DNA from: Deltaproteobacteria bacterium
GTDB lineage: Bacteria; Myxococcota; Myxococcia; Myxococcales; 40CM-4-68-19
Reading direction: 5' to 3'
Assembly: GCA_025358085.1 (NCBI GenBank)
Contig: JANYKT010000012.1
Coordinates: forward strand, 1-47,125
DNA: 47,125 nucleotides
The position numbers and the translations under genes are program-made. How positions within the stretch are numbered: position 1 is the first letter of the stretch; each line of letters begins with the position of its first letter. The notes below the pieces were generated by a model. It was not told the origin of the DNA. It was given only the letters and a program-made list of their open reading frames with translations, and did not search any database. Below, piece by piece: positions 28,138-36,725 of this stretch.

Positions 28138-29418
28138 ATGAAGCGGGTCCTGTTGTGCGTCGGCGGTGGCATCTCGGCTTACAAGGCGTGCGAGGTGGCG
28201 CGCCTGCTGGTGAAACAGGGCGCGCAGGTGCGGTGCGCGCTGACGGCAGCCGCGCAGCGGTTCGTCGCGCCCTTGACTTTCCAGGCGCTCAGCGGGCGGC
28301 CAGTCGCGACCGATCTCTGGGACACCTCGCAGGATCTGGCGGCCGGGCACATCGCGCTCGCGGACTGGGCCGAACTGGTGGTGGTCGCGCCGGCGACGGC
28401 GGATCTGCTGGCCCGGCTGCGCGCGGGGCTCGCGGACGATGTGGTGACGGCGACGCTGATTGCCATCGAGCCGTCGCGCTGGCTGCTGGCGCCGGCGATG
28501 AACGAGAAAATGTGGGCGAGTCCTGCGGTGGCGGAGAATGTCCAGGTGCTGCGCTCGCGGGGCGCGCGCTTTCTCGGGCCGGCGGTCGGCGAGATGGCGG
28601 AGCGGTCGCACGCAGGGCCGGGCCGGATGGTCGAGGCCGCGGAGATCGCCGCCGCGGTCGCGACCTGGCCCGCACCGGCCGTTGCGGAGACCTCGCCGGC
28701 GGCGCAGTTTTCGACCTCGCCCGCGGCCCAACCCGCTCCTGCGCCGCACGACGCTGCGCCTGGGCCGCGTCCGCGCGATCTCGAGGACGTGCTTGTGCTG
28801 GTGACTGCCGGCCCGACGCGCGAAGCGCTCGACCCGGTGCGGTTTCTCTCAAATCCATCGACGGGGCGGATGGGCTTTGCCGTCGCCGCGGCCGCGCGCG
28901 ATCGCGGCGCGCGCGTGACGCTCATCGCCGGTCCCACCGAGCTCGCGCCGCCGGCCGGAATCCAGATCGTACGCATCGTCTCGGCGGAAGACCTCGCGCA
29001 GGCGGTGGACGCGCATGTCTCCGCGGCGCGCGTGCTCGTCATGACGGCAGCCGTCGCCGATCAGCGGCCCAAGGTCCGCGCGGCGCAGAAGGCGAAGAAG
29101 CAGGACGGCGAAGAGACGCTGACGCTGGTGCGCACGCAGGACATTCTCGCGTCCGTGAGCGCGCGCGCGGTGCGGCCCTTGCTGGTGGGCTTCGCCGCCG
29201 AGACCGAAAACGTCGAGGCGAATGCGCGCGAGAAGCTGATGCGCAAGCGGCTCGACTTTATTGTCGCAAATGACGTCTCGGCCGCGGGCGCGGGTTTTGC
29301 CTCCGAGACCAACCGCGTGCTGGTGCTGGACCCGGCGGGTGGCCGCGTCGAACTCTCGGGCAGCAAGCGCACCGTGGCCGACGGCCTCTGGGACCAGATC
29401 GCGCCCAAGCTCTCCTGA
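28138..29418 (+). CDS. coaBC: CoaBC (phosphopantothenoylcysteine synthase/decarboxylase) lacking the CoaC cysteine
   Basis: Bifunctional CoA-synthesis enzyme of 426 residues: CoaC (FMN-dependent decarboxylase, 1-175), a Pro/Ala-rich linker, then CoaB (about 195-426). CoaC has the His motif (GHIALADWAE, His 71) and APAMNEKMW. The following motif is normally ACGD-x-G-x-GR, whose Cys (E. coli Cys158) is needed to reduce the ene-thiol intermediate. Here it reads AERSHAGPGRM, with Glu 155 in place of Cys and an altered loop. CoaB has TAGPTREALDPVRFLSNPSTGRMG and TAAVAD. It is divergent from the kinase. ATG 28126 is a possible alternative start. Confidence 0.93.
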   Translation: MKRVLLCVGGGISAYKACEVARLLVKQGAQVRCALTAAAQRFVAPLTFQALSGRPVATDLWDTSQDLAAGHIALADWAELVVVAPATADLLARLRAGLADDVVTATLIAIEPSRWLLAPAMNEKMWASPAVAENVQVLRSRGARFLGPAVGEMAERSHAGPGRMVEAAEIAAAVATWPAPAVAETSPAAQFSTSPAAQPAPAPHDAAPGPRPRDLEDVLVLVTAGPTREALDPVRFLSNPSTGRMGFAVAAAARDRGARVTLIAGPTELAPPAGIQIVRIVSAEDLAQAVDAHVSAARVLVMTAAVADQRPKVRAAQKAKKQDGEETLTLVRTQDILASVSARAVRPLLVGFAAETENVEANAREKLMRKRLDFIVANDVSAAGAGFASETNRVLVLDPAGGRVELSGSKRTVADGLWDQIAPKLS

Positions 29419-29600
29419 AGGGAATCGACGGCAGCCGCCTGACGATCGTCCGGCTGGGTAAGTACACAAAAGTCGGTCCCTGCTGAACTACACTTTTACC
29501 ATGGAATATACTTCAGTTTAACCTGATCGAGGTGCTTGTGCCATCATCGTCTTAAGAAAAAGTAGGCTTTTCCAACATCGTTATCTCTGACCTTGAGTCG

Positions 29601-29915
29601 ATGGATCGCGAACAGATCGATCAACTTTCTTTCGGTGTCGTGGGCCTTTCCAGTGAAGGCTTGGTGGAGGTTTATAACGCAACCGAATCACGGCTTGCAG
29701 GACTCCCGGCAGACACCGTAATGGGGGCGCCTTTCTTCCTCAGCGTGGCCCAGTGCATGAACAATTTCATGGTGGCCCAACGCCTTAAGGATGAGGTGGA
29801 GCTCGACGCAACGTTGCCTTTTGTCCTGACGTTTCGCATGAGGCCCACGCCGGTCGCGCTTCGGTTGCTCAAGAGCAAAAATTCTGCACGCTTCTACGTG
29901 CTTATACAACGCTGA
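29601..29915 (+). CDS. PYP-like (photoactive yellow protein family) PAS protein
   Basis: A 104-residue single PAS domain that aligns with photoactive yellow protein through the chromophore region without gaps (constant offset of 17). Tyr 25, Glu 29 and Cys 52 fall on PYP Tyr42, Glu46 and Cys69, the residues that hold and covalently bind p-coumaric acid. The surrounding FF-x-x-VAQC and the later M-x-PT strand also fit. Thr50 and Arg52 of PYP are Ala and Leu here. So it could be a photoreceptor or a PYP-fold relative that binds another ligand. A PAS-PAS-GGDEF gene begins 33 bases downstream, suggesting it controls c-di-GMP synthesis. Confidence 0.8.
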   Translation: MDREQIDQLSFGVVGLSSEGLVEVYNATESRLAGLPADTVMGAPFFLSVAQCMNNFMVAQRLKDEVELDATLPFVLTFRMRPTPVALRLLKSKNSARFYVLIQR

Positions 29916-29947
29916 TTCTTCGTTTGTTGCCCTGAAGGACTTTGCAG

Positions 29948-31249
29948 ATGACGACGAAAGAAAAAATCGAAGTGGAGACAGGTGAGGAGGAGAATGCCCG
30001 GCTGCTGGATTTTCTGTATGCTTGTCCAGTCGGCCTGGTGGAAATGTCCTACGACGGCACGATCAGCATGATCAATCCGCTTGCGATGCAGTTGCTTCTC
30101 AGACTGCATCCGACACCCTCGATGAATATTTTACCACGATGGAGAGGTACGGGCCTGAGCTGCGAAATCTCGTCGAAAGCTATTCGCCAGCTCAGGGTAC
30201 GGTCTGTGAAAATCGGCGAATTCTGGTGCGCTCTGGTCAGGCGAAAGAGCCAAGCAGTGAGGTTTTCTCCTGCACCGTGATCAAACTCGGTGCCCAACGA
30301 TACATGGTTTCTTTGAGTGATATTTCGGGGCAGGTCCAGCAGGAATACAAGCTGAAGGAAGCCGAGTCCTGGTTTGCATCTCTCCTCGACAGTGCCAATG
30401 ACTTTGGAGTCGCTTCGCTCGATGCGTCGGGCCATATTGCATCAGTCAGCTCATCGATCTCAAAGCAAACCGGCTTCAAGGAAGAAGAGCTGATTGGTCA
30501 GAGCCTTGACTTTTTGCAGGTGGCAAAGTTACCCGAAGGAGCGCTCGGAGCTCCAGAGCAGCTTGCACTGGCTGCCCGGGAGGGCTGGCATCTCCACGAA
30601 GATTGGCAACGACAGAAGGATGGTTCGAAGGCTTGGTATCAGCGTCTCGTCGCGGTGAAGCATGAACCTCACTCACACCGCCGGAGTCCATGGATATACG
30701 ATGGTGCTTCGAGAGGGGCAGCAACGTTCGATTGACGTTTATCGTCTCAAGCAGATGCTGACGCGAGATCACCTGACCGGCACCTTCAACCGTATGCACT
30801 TCTTTGAGGTTGCAGTACGGGAGTGCGCTCGTAAAAAGCGCTACGCCAAGCCGCTCTCACTGGTGATGGTCGACATCGACCTATTCAAGCGGGTCAATGA
30901 TGCTCATGGGCATGCCGCAGGCGATCAGGTATTAAAGCAATTTGCGCAACGCTGTATGTCGTTGCTGCGGCCCAGCGACATGATGGCACGCATCGGTGGC
31001 GAAGAATTCGCTATTCTCCTGCCAGAGACGAACGTGGATGGTGCGAAACTGCTCGCGGAGCGCCTGCGAGCGACTATCGCGGAAGTGTACATGGACGCGG
31101 ACTCTAGAAGGCTGCACATCACAGGAAGCTTCGGCTGCGCTGAGCTGGGCGAAAACTGTAACCTGGAAACCATGATGGCGGACGCCGATGCAGCCCTCTA
31201 CGAAGCAAAACAAACAGGTCGCAACCGTGTGGTAGGGAAGCAGGCGTAA
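29948..31249 (+). pseudogene. PAS-PAS-GGDEF diguanylate cyclase, interrupted by two compensating frameshifts
   Basis: Read through, this is a diguanylate cyclase of about 433 residues: two PAS domains, then GGDEF. Frame 2 runs from ATG 29948 to about 30,095 (first PAS start, VGLVEMSYDGTISMINPLAMQLL). Frame 1 carries the rest of PAS 1 and PAS 2 (TLDEYFTTMERYGPELRNLV to WYQRLVAVKHE) to about 30,665. Frame 2 resumes (AGVHGYTMVLREGQQRSIDVY) into the GGDEF domain with TRDHLTGTFNR, an active-site GGEEF and an RxxD inhibitory site (RPSD) five residues before it. One base is apparently lost near 30,095 and one gained near 30,670. It may be a true pseudogene or carry two sequence errors. Confidence 0.8.
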
Positions 31250-31538
31250 AGCGGAGGGTGCCTGCCTTTCTCGGCGAAGTTCGGAACGCTGCAAGGTACT
31301 GCTTCACCCCCCACGGATCTCTTCAGTATTGGCCTTGGCGGAGACAGCTCCCCCCGCGCGATCGCTTTTCAGGGAGGCCGCCCCTCCTTCTGCCGCGCGG
31401 GGGCCATGTCCGCCCGGGCTGCAGTAATCTCAAGCGTTGAGCATTGTCGCGTGCAGGACGCAAGCGGTCGCTGGAAGTTGAACTCTCGACATCTCCCGCA
31501 TAGCGTTCCCGCCGCACGGGGCAATGGACGAGGACATC
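31250..31538. other. Gap with no gene seen
   Basis: This 289-base stretch between the cyclase and the depolymerase has no convincing reading frame on either strand. The short minus-strand frame at 31323-31577 has no recognisable features. It presumably holds the promoter of the depolymerase gene, but no good -35/-10 pair stands out. Confidence 0.5.
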
Positions 31539-33056
31539 ATGACTGGGATGCCTGCCTCTCGCTCTGCCCTCCTGCATGCTTTTCTAGCGGGCCTGGTCCT
31601 TGTCGCCATTCCAGCCCATGCGGCGAGTCCGCTCCCGGCTTACAACGTTGACCCCGGCACAGCGTCGGTCTCCGGGCTCTCCTCCGGCGGCTTCATGGCG
31701 GCGCAGCTGGGCGTCAGCTATGCGAATACTTTCAGGACCGGCTTCGGCGTCTTCGCCGGCGGGCCTTTCGATTGCGCCCGCAATCAAAACTATACGGCGT
31801 GCATGTACAACTCGACGCCAGCCATTTCCACGCCCGTGGCCAACATGAAGAGCTGGAGTGGAAATCAAATCGACTCCACTTCGCTGCTGGCCAACCGACG
31901 TATCTTTCTCTGCGTCGGCAGCAGCGACACTACCGTGGGTCCCAACGTCGAAAACCAGCTCAAGAGCCAGCTGGGGAACTTTGCTACCGCAGGCAACGTG
32001 AGCTACGTGGTCTCCTCCGGCGCGGCGCATACCTTTCCTACCGATTTCACCGCCAGCGGCGACAATTCCTGCTCCAGCGCCGCCTCCCCTTACATCAGCA
32101 ATTGCAGCTATGACGGCGCAGGGGCCGCTTTGAGCTGGATGTATGGCACCTTGAGCGCGCGTAATAACGGAACCCTCGGGGGCTCGGTGATCCCTTTCGA
32201 CCAGACGGCGTTCATTTCCCCAGGCCATGGACTCGATACTACCGGCTATCTTTACGTGCCGGCCGCTTGCGCCGTGGGCGGAAGCACCGTGTGCAAGGTG
32301 CATGTCGCGCTGCATGGATGCCTGCAAAGCTACAGCAACGTATCGATGCAATTCGTCAACAACACCGGCTACAACAAATGGGCTGACACCAACAACATCA
32401 TCGTCCTGTATCCGCAGACCATTGCCGACAACACCAGCCACGCGACCTGGGACAGCGGTTCGCTCGCGAATGCCAATGCCTGCTGGGACTGGATTGGCTG
32501 GTATGGCTCGAATGCCGATCAAAAGGGTGGCGTGCAGATGGCCGCCCTGGTGGCCATGGTCAACAGAATCACCAGCCGATACGGCGGAGGAGGGGGCGGC
32601 GGCGGGACCACCATCCCGGCCGTGCCGTCTGGCCTCGCGGTCACCGGCACCACAGGCAGCACGGTGTCGCTCGCGTGGAGCGCTGCTGCGGGAGCCACGA
32701 GCTACAATCTCTATCGCGGCGGCCTGAAGGTCGGCAGCAGCACTTCGACCAGCTTCACCGACTCCGGGCTCGCCGCGACAACGACTTACCGCTACGCAGT
32801 GACCGGCGTGAACGGCGTGGGCGAGAGCGCCAAATCAGCGACGGTCAGCGGAACCACCACCTCGGGCTATACGCCGTCTTGTACCAACGCGAGCAATTAC
32901 AGCCACGTCGTGGCAGGTCGTGCCCACGACGGTTCCGGATATGCGCTTGCCAATGGCTCCAACCAGAACATGGGCCTTGATAACGTTTTTTATACCAACG
33001 TGCTCGAGGAGACGGCCCCCGGCTATTACGTGATCAACAACGGCATCTGTCCCTGA
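31539..33056 (+). CDS. Secreted PHB-depolymerase-like esterase with FN3 domain
   Basis: A 505-residue exported hydrolase. Residues 1-28 are a signal peptide (ends AHA-AS). The catalytic domain follows directly, with the lipase box GLSSG (Ser 48), an Asp candidate in GSSDTTVGP and the oxyanion/His segment VHVALHGCLQSY. A Gly8 linker leads to a fibronectin type III domain (about 365-450), then a Cys-bounded C-terminal domain of about 50 residues (SHVVAGRAHDGSGYALANGS) like those that bind substrate in extracellular PHB depolymerases. Family members release 3-hydroxybutyrate from PHB granules. ATG 31524 is an alternative start; 31539 has GAGGA close upstream. Confidence 0.88.
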   Translation: MTGMPASRSALLHAFLAGLVLVAIPAHAASPLPAYNVDPGTASVSGLSSGGFMAAQLGVSYANTFRTGFGVFAGGPFDCARNQNYTACMYNSTPAISTPVANMKSWSGNQIDSTSLLANRRIFLCVGSSDTTVGPNVENQLKSQLGNFATAGNVSYVVSSGAAHTFPTDFTASGDNSCSSAASPYISNCSYDGAGAALSWMYGTLSARNNGTLGGSVIPFDQTAFISPGHGLDTTGYLYVPAACAVGGSTVCKVHVALHGCLQSYSNVSMQFVNNTGYNKWADTNNIIVLYPQTIADNTSHATWDSGSLANANACWDWIGWYGSNADQKGGVQMAALVAMVNRITSRYGGGGGGGGTTIPAVPSGLAVTGTTGSTVSLAWSAAAGATSYNLYRGGLKVGSSTSTSFTDSGLAATTTYRYAVTGVNGVGESAKSATVSGTTTSGYTPSCTNASNYSHVVAGRAHDGSGYALANGSNQNMGLDNVFYTNVLEETAPGYYVINNGICP

Positions 33057-33081
33057 CCGCAAGTTTACCAGCGCGAGAACC

Positions 33082-33715
33082 GTGCGGCTCCTGCAGCAAA
33101 ACATCCGCTCCGGCATCATCGTCCCTGGCTTCCTCTCCAGCGTGGCGGGGACGCTTGGGTCCTTCCTCTTGCTCGAGCGGCTGGGCAACCAGGCGAAGCA
33201 GCTCGCTGACCGGAGGAACGGCGCGGTTCACGAGATCGACAAGCTGGGCGGCCTCGCGAACGCCTACTTCATCGCCAATCAGCAAGGGGACCTGATCTAC
33301 GTTCTCGGGCTTCAGCAAACCTCGCGGAAGGACCTGATCAAACTGATCTACCAGGGCAACGTACTCGACCGCGCGGAGCCGGTGCGCAACTTGATCGGCG
33401 CGCTCGCCATTGACGGACTCACCGACTATCGGAAAACCTATGGCGAATATGAGCGGCTGAGCGATCGAGCCCGGGGATCGCAGGAGTACGAACCCTTCCT
33501 CGCGGTAAAGTCGTACGAGCGCGAGGTGGTGACGCTGGCACAGTCCCGGGTCTCCGGAGCTGCAGCTGTCGCTCGTGCCGCTGCAGCAGGAGATGACGCT
33601 GGTTGAGTCCAGGCTGCGCCGCCGGCAGGTGCTCCTCATTTTGTTCTCGGTAGTGGGCGCCTGCCTGCTCTTGATCGCCAACTTGTTCGAACAGAAAGTA
33701 AAGGTCGAGAAGTAA
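33082..33715 (+). pseudogene. Two-TM sensory protein with a frameshift
   Basis: Starts at GTG and shows a first membrane helix (SGIIVPGFLSSVAGTLGSFLLL), then a helical periplasmic domain of about 150 residues (FIANQQGDLIYVLGLQQTSRKDLIKLIYQGNVL) like CHASE3 or four-helix-bundle sensors. The frame breaks near 33,541-33,552 in a CCCGGG run. In the next frame it continues as PELQLSLVPLQQEMTLVESR and a second membrane helix (VLLILFSVVGACLLLIANLF), ending at 33715 with no output domain. The whole would be about 210 residues. An inserted base in the run, real or from sequencing, explains it. The following receiver-cyclase may be its partner. Confidence 0.7.
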
Positions 33716-33960
33716 CCGCGGCTCGCCACCTCGGTCGAAGGCCTGAGCCAACCCGGTGACGCCGCCGCAGGCTCTGTGGCACTTCATCGAGGCCGCGCGA
33801 GCACGGGCGCCGAAGCTCTAGTTCTTCGCAGGCAAGCCAAGGCTCGAATGCCTGTCAAGTAGAGCGGTGCGCGCGCTGTTTCTGCGCTAGAGTCACAATC
33901 GGTCTCGCCGCGAAGGAAGCGAGAAGCGATCCGTGCAAGGGAAGGGAGCGCCGAGTTCCA

Positions 33961-34865
33961 TGATCACCGCAACTGACATCCTTCACGGCAAGATCCTGAT
34001 CGTCGACGATCAGGAAGAGAACATCCTCCTGCTCGAGCAGATGCTGCGCAGCGCGGGCTATGTCTCCTTCACCTCCACCATGGAATCGGGCAAAGTCTGT
34101 GAGCTTCACCTCGTCAATCGTTACGATTTGATTCTGCTCGATCTGCAGATGCCCGGAATGGACGGATTCCAGGTGATGGAAAATCTCAAGCAGATTGAAA
34201 CGAGCGGCTATCTTCCCGTCCTGGTAATCACCGGCCAGCCCGCTCACAAGCTGCGCGCGCTGAAGGCCGGCGCGAGGGACTTCGTCAGCAAGCCGATCGA
34301 GCCCGCCGAGGTCTTGATCCGGGTCCACAACATGCTTGAAGTCCGCCTGCTCCATCTGGAAACGAAGACGCTCTACGACCGTGTCGTCGCGGAGCAGAAA
34401 GTGTCGGAGCGACTCTTGCTGGACCTGCTGCCCGATTCCATCGCGGAGCGATTGAAAGCGCGGCCCGCAGTTGCGGTTCAGGGCTTCACGGAACTCATCA
34501 CGCAGAGCTACGCGGAAGTGACCGTGCTGTTTGCAGACATCATCGAGTTCACCAGGTTCTCCGAGGGCAAGAGCGCCGAGGTCCTGCTGGGCGTGCTGAA
34601 TGAGATTGCCACCCGTTCTGACGGCCTCGACGGCGATCCCGCCCGCGATCGGAGCAAGACCATCGGCGACGCCTGGCTTGCCGCCGTGGGACTGCCGGAC
34701 GGCCTCGCCGATCAATCGATTCGTGCCTCGCATATGGCCCTTGATCTGGCGGAGGCGCTCGAACGCTTCAATGCCCGTAGCCGCTATCAATTGAAGGTTC
34801 GAATCGGCGCCAGTATCAGCGCCGAGGCAGGCCGCGGCAAGCGCGAAATCCTCCTCGACTTGTAA
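33961..34865 (+). CDS. Response regulator with shortened class III nucleotide cyclase domain
   Basis: A 301-residue protein. Residues 1-125 form a receiver (ILIVDDQEEN, phosphoacceptor Asp in LILLDLQMPGMDG, Lys in FVSKPIEP). A linker helix follows (residues 130-165, AEQKVSERLLLDLLPDSIAERL), then a class III adenylate/guanylate cyclase domain from about 185. Both metal-binding Asp (VLFADIIEF and KTIGDAW) and the Lys of KTIGD are visible. The protein ends at GKREILLDL, just before the expected WGDTVNxAxR block, so the transition-state Asn and Arg are missing. The GTG at 33933 is another possible start. It follows the two-TM sensor gene. Confidence 0.85.
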
Positions 34866-34874
34866 GACTCCGGC

Positions 34875-36530
34875 TCATGGGCTGGAGTTTTTTTCTCCAG
34901 CGCCGATCAATCCGTAGCTCTTGAGTCTCCGATACAAGGTCGCCGAGCCGATCTGGAGCTGCTTTGCGGTATGCGTCTGGTTGCCGCCATTCAATTCGAG
35001 CGCCGCGAGTATGTATTCTTTCTCGACTTCTTCGAGCGGCCGCACCTTGCCCGTGGTTACCGCGGGCCTGGGAAACGCTTGCCGGACCTCCTCGGCGAGA
35101 TCCTCCACCTCGACGCGACCTCCGCGCGCAAGCGCCACGGCTCGCTCCATCGAGTTTTGCAGCTCGCGCACGTTGCCGGGCCAGTCGTAGCGAAGCAGCA
35201 GTTCGGCCGCGCCCGGGGCCAGCCCCGACACGTCGCGCTTCATCCGCAGGGCCGCCTCCGCGAGCAGCACCCGGGCGAGGGGCAGCACATCGTCCCTGCG
35301 CTCGCGCAGGGGCGGCACGCGCAGCTCGATGACCTTCAAGCGATAATAAAGGTCCTGCCGGAAAGCGCCGCTGGCGACGCCGAGCGCCAGGTCGCGGTTG
35401 GTCGCGGTGACGATGCGCACGTCGACCGCCCGGCTTTTGTTCTCGCCGACGCGCCGGACTTCCCGCTCTTGAATCGCCCGCAAGAGCTTGACCTGCATGG
35501 CCGGTGAGACCTCACCGACCTCGTCGAGCAAAAGCGTTCCGCGGTTGGCCGCCTCGAACAGGCCGGGCCGGTCCTGGGTCGCACCGGTAAACGCCCCCCT
35601 GGCGTGTCCAAAGAGTTCGCTCTCCAGAAGCGTTTCAATGATGGCGCCGCAATTGACCGCGATGAAGGGTCCGGTCGCGCGCGCGGACTCTTCGTGGACG
35701 AGCCGCGCAATCCGCTCCTTGCCTGAACCGCTCTCGCCGGTGATGAGAACGGTCGAGTCGACCTTGGCCACCCGGCGCGCGAGATCGACGAGCTGCCGCA
35801 TGGTCGGGCTCCGCACCACGATTCCGAGCGGCTCCTCGACCTCGGGCGCCACACGGATGATCGCCGCGCGGCTCTCGCGGAGCTTGCGCTCGGCCGCCTT
35901 CAATGTCTCGGTGACCCGGTTGAGCGAGACGTCGAGGCACTCCTTGAGGCGGACCGGCGCGTAGAAGCGCAGCTCCTCTGCGCGTTCGTCCCCCCACTCC
36001 TCCCGCGTGCGTCCGTAGAGGTGGCAAGCCGCATCGCCCTTGCCCATGCAACGGTCCTCGAGGACGTAGACCTCTTTCCCGGCGCTCCGGCTGAGGTAGC
36101 CGCTGGTGAGGCCGCTGATCGTCCAGCACACCGGCACCTCGGACCGGCCAAAGTGCAGGAGGTGCTGCTCGGCTTCATAAGATGCGCCGAGGATCAAGCC
36201 CTCCCTGGACAAAGCTCCTCCGCTTCCCGGCTCAACGCTGAAAAGCCCTTCGAGGGTATGAATGCGAGTGCCCGCGCGGGTCCAGTCCTCCTTGGTGTCC
36301 CATTTGAATTCGGCTTGCATCGCCTCGGCCATGCGCCAGCCGTGGGCGAAGCCGAACTGGGTGAGTACCGTGCGGGCCGCGGTGAGGCCGAAGTTCTCGA
36401 CCAGGTACTTTCGCAACAGCCCCATCGCGACAGCGTCGAGGAGGAGCGCTCGCTGCCCGGCGAAGCGGATCACGCCCCCCTGCGGGTCCAGCTCAAGCAG
36501 TTCCTTGTGGTCCAGCCCGTCGGCGCGCAT
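34875..36530 (-). CDS. XylR/DmpR-type sigma-54-dependent activator with V4R domain
   Basis: A 551-residue enhancer-binding protein. Residues 1-115 resemble the XylR N-terminal sensor, and about 115-185 form a V4R domain with Cys 135, Glu 158, Cys 161 and Cys 169, the pattern that binds zinc and aromatic effectors in DmpR. The AAA+ domain (about 235-465) has Walker A GESGSGKE (265-272) and the sigma-54 contact loop GAFTGA (312-317). The Fis-type helix-turn-helix ends the protein ([25 protein letters not shown]). No aromatic-catabolism genes adjoin it; the divergent neighbour is an ice-binding lipoprotein behind a -24/-12 promoter match. Confidence 0.95.
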   Translation of the reverse strand: MRADGLDHKELLELDPQGGVIRFAGQRALLLDAVAMGLLRKYLVENFGLTAARTVLTQFGFAHGWRMAEAMQAEFKWDTKEDWTRAGTRIHTLEGLFSVEPGSGGALSREGLILGASYEAEQHLLHFGRSEVPVCWTISGLTSGYLSRSAGKEVYVLEDRCMGKGDAACHLYGRTREEWGDERAEELRFYAPVRLKECLDVSLNRVTETLKAAERKLRESRAAIIRVAPEVEEPLGIVVRSPTMRQLVDLARRVAKVDSTVLITGESGSGKERIARLVHEESARATGPFIAVNCGAIIETLLESELFGHARGAFTGATQDRPGLFEAANRGTLLLDEVGEVSPAMQVKLLRAIQEREVRRVGENKSRAVDVRIVTATNRDLALGVASGAFRQDLYYRLKVIELRVPPLRERRDDVLPLARVLLAEAALRMKRDVSGLAPGAAELLLRYDWPGNVRELQNSMERAVALARGGRVEVEDLAEEVRQAFPRPAVTTGKVRPLEEVEKEYILAALELNGGNQTHTAKQLQIGSATLYRRLKSYGLIGAGEKNSSP

Positions 36531-36570
36531 CAGCTCGCTCCCTCGAATTGACGTGAGGCTACTTCATATT

Positions 36571-36598
36571 GATGGCATCCACCATCGCCCGAGGATGG
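36571..36598. promoter_or_regulatory. Candidate upstream activator sites (inverted repeats)
   Basis: Three half-sites alternate in direction: GATGG (36571), CCATC (36582) and GATGG (36594), spaced by 6 and 7 bases. They sit in the divergent gap between the sigma-54 activator and the ice-binding gene, about 70-95 bases before the predicted start of transcription, where enhancer sites of such activators usually lie. Confidence 0.4.
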
Positions 36599-36638
36599 CT
36601 CAAAATGAAAACAGCACGGGATCACGGTGGATTTCGAC

Positions 36639-36655
36639 TTGGCCCGAGAAGTGCT
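36639..36655 (+). promoter_or_regulatory. Putative sigma-54 (-24/-12) promoter of the ice-binding gene
   Basis: TTGGCCCG-AGAA-GTGCT fits the TTGGCACG-N4-TTGCT consensus with two mismatches; the invariant GG and GC are separated by ten bases as required. Transcription would start near 36,665, about 60 bases before the ATG at 36726. A sigma-54 activator gene lies divergently next to it. Confidence 0.65.
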
Positions 36656-36725
36656 GTGTATGAGCCCGGGGCCGCCAACAACGGGCCATAACGAAGCTCG
36701 ATGGCGAAATGAAAGAGGGACGAAA

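Noticed and set aside
29948-31249. Programmed ribosomal frameshifting in the diguanylate cyclase gene
   Set aside because: Neither frame change has a slippery heptamer or a downstream hairpin that stands out, and two opposite shifts fit mutation or sequence error better.
31323-31577. 84-codon minus-strand frame before the depolymerase gene
   Set aside because: Arg/Gly-rich product without any feature; overlaps the depolymerase start; no ribosome binding site.
34882-34900. CTGGAG-T7-CTCCAG hairpin after the receiver-cyclase
   Set aside because: The T run forms the loop instead of following the stem, and the bases code the C-terminus of the sigma-54 activator on the other strand, so a terminator is not supported.
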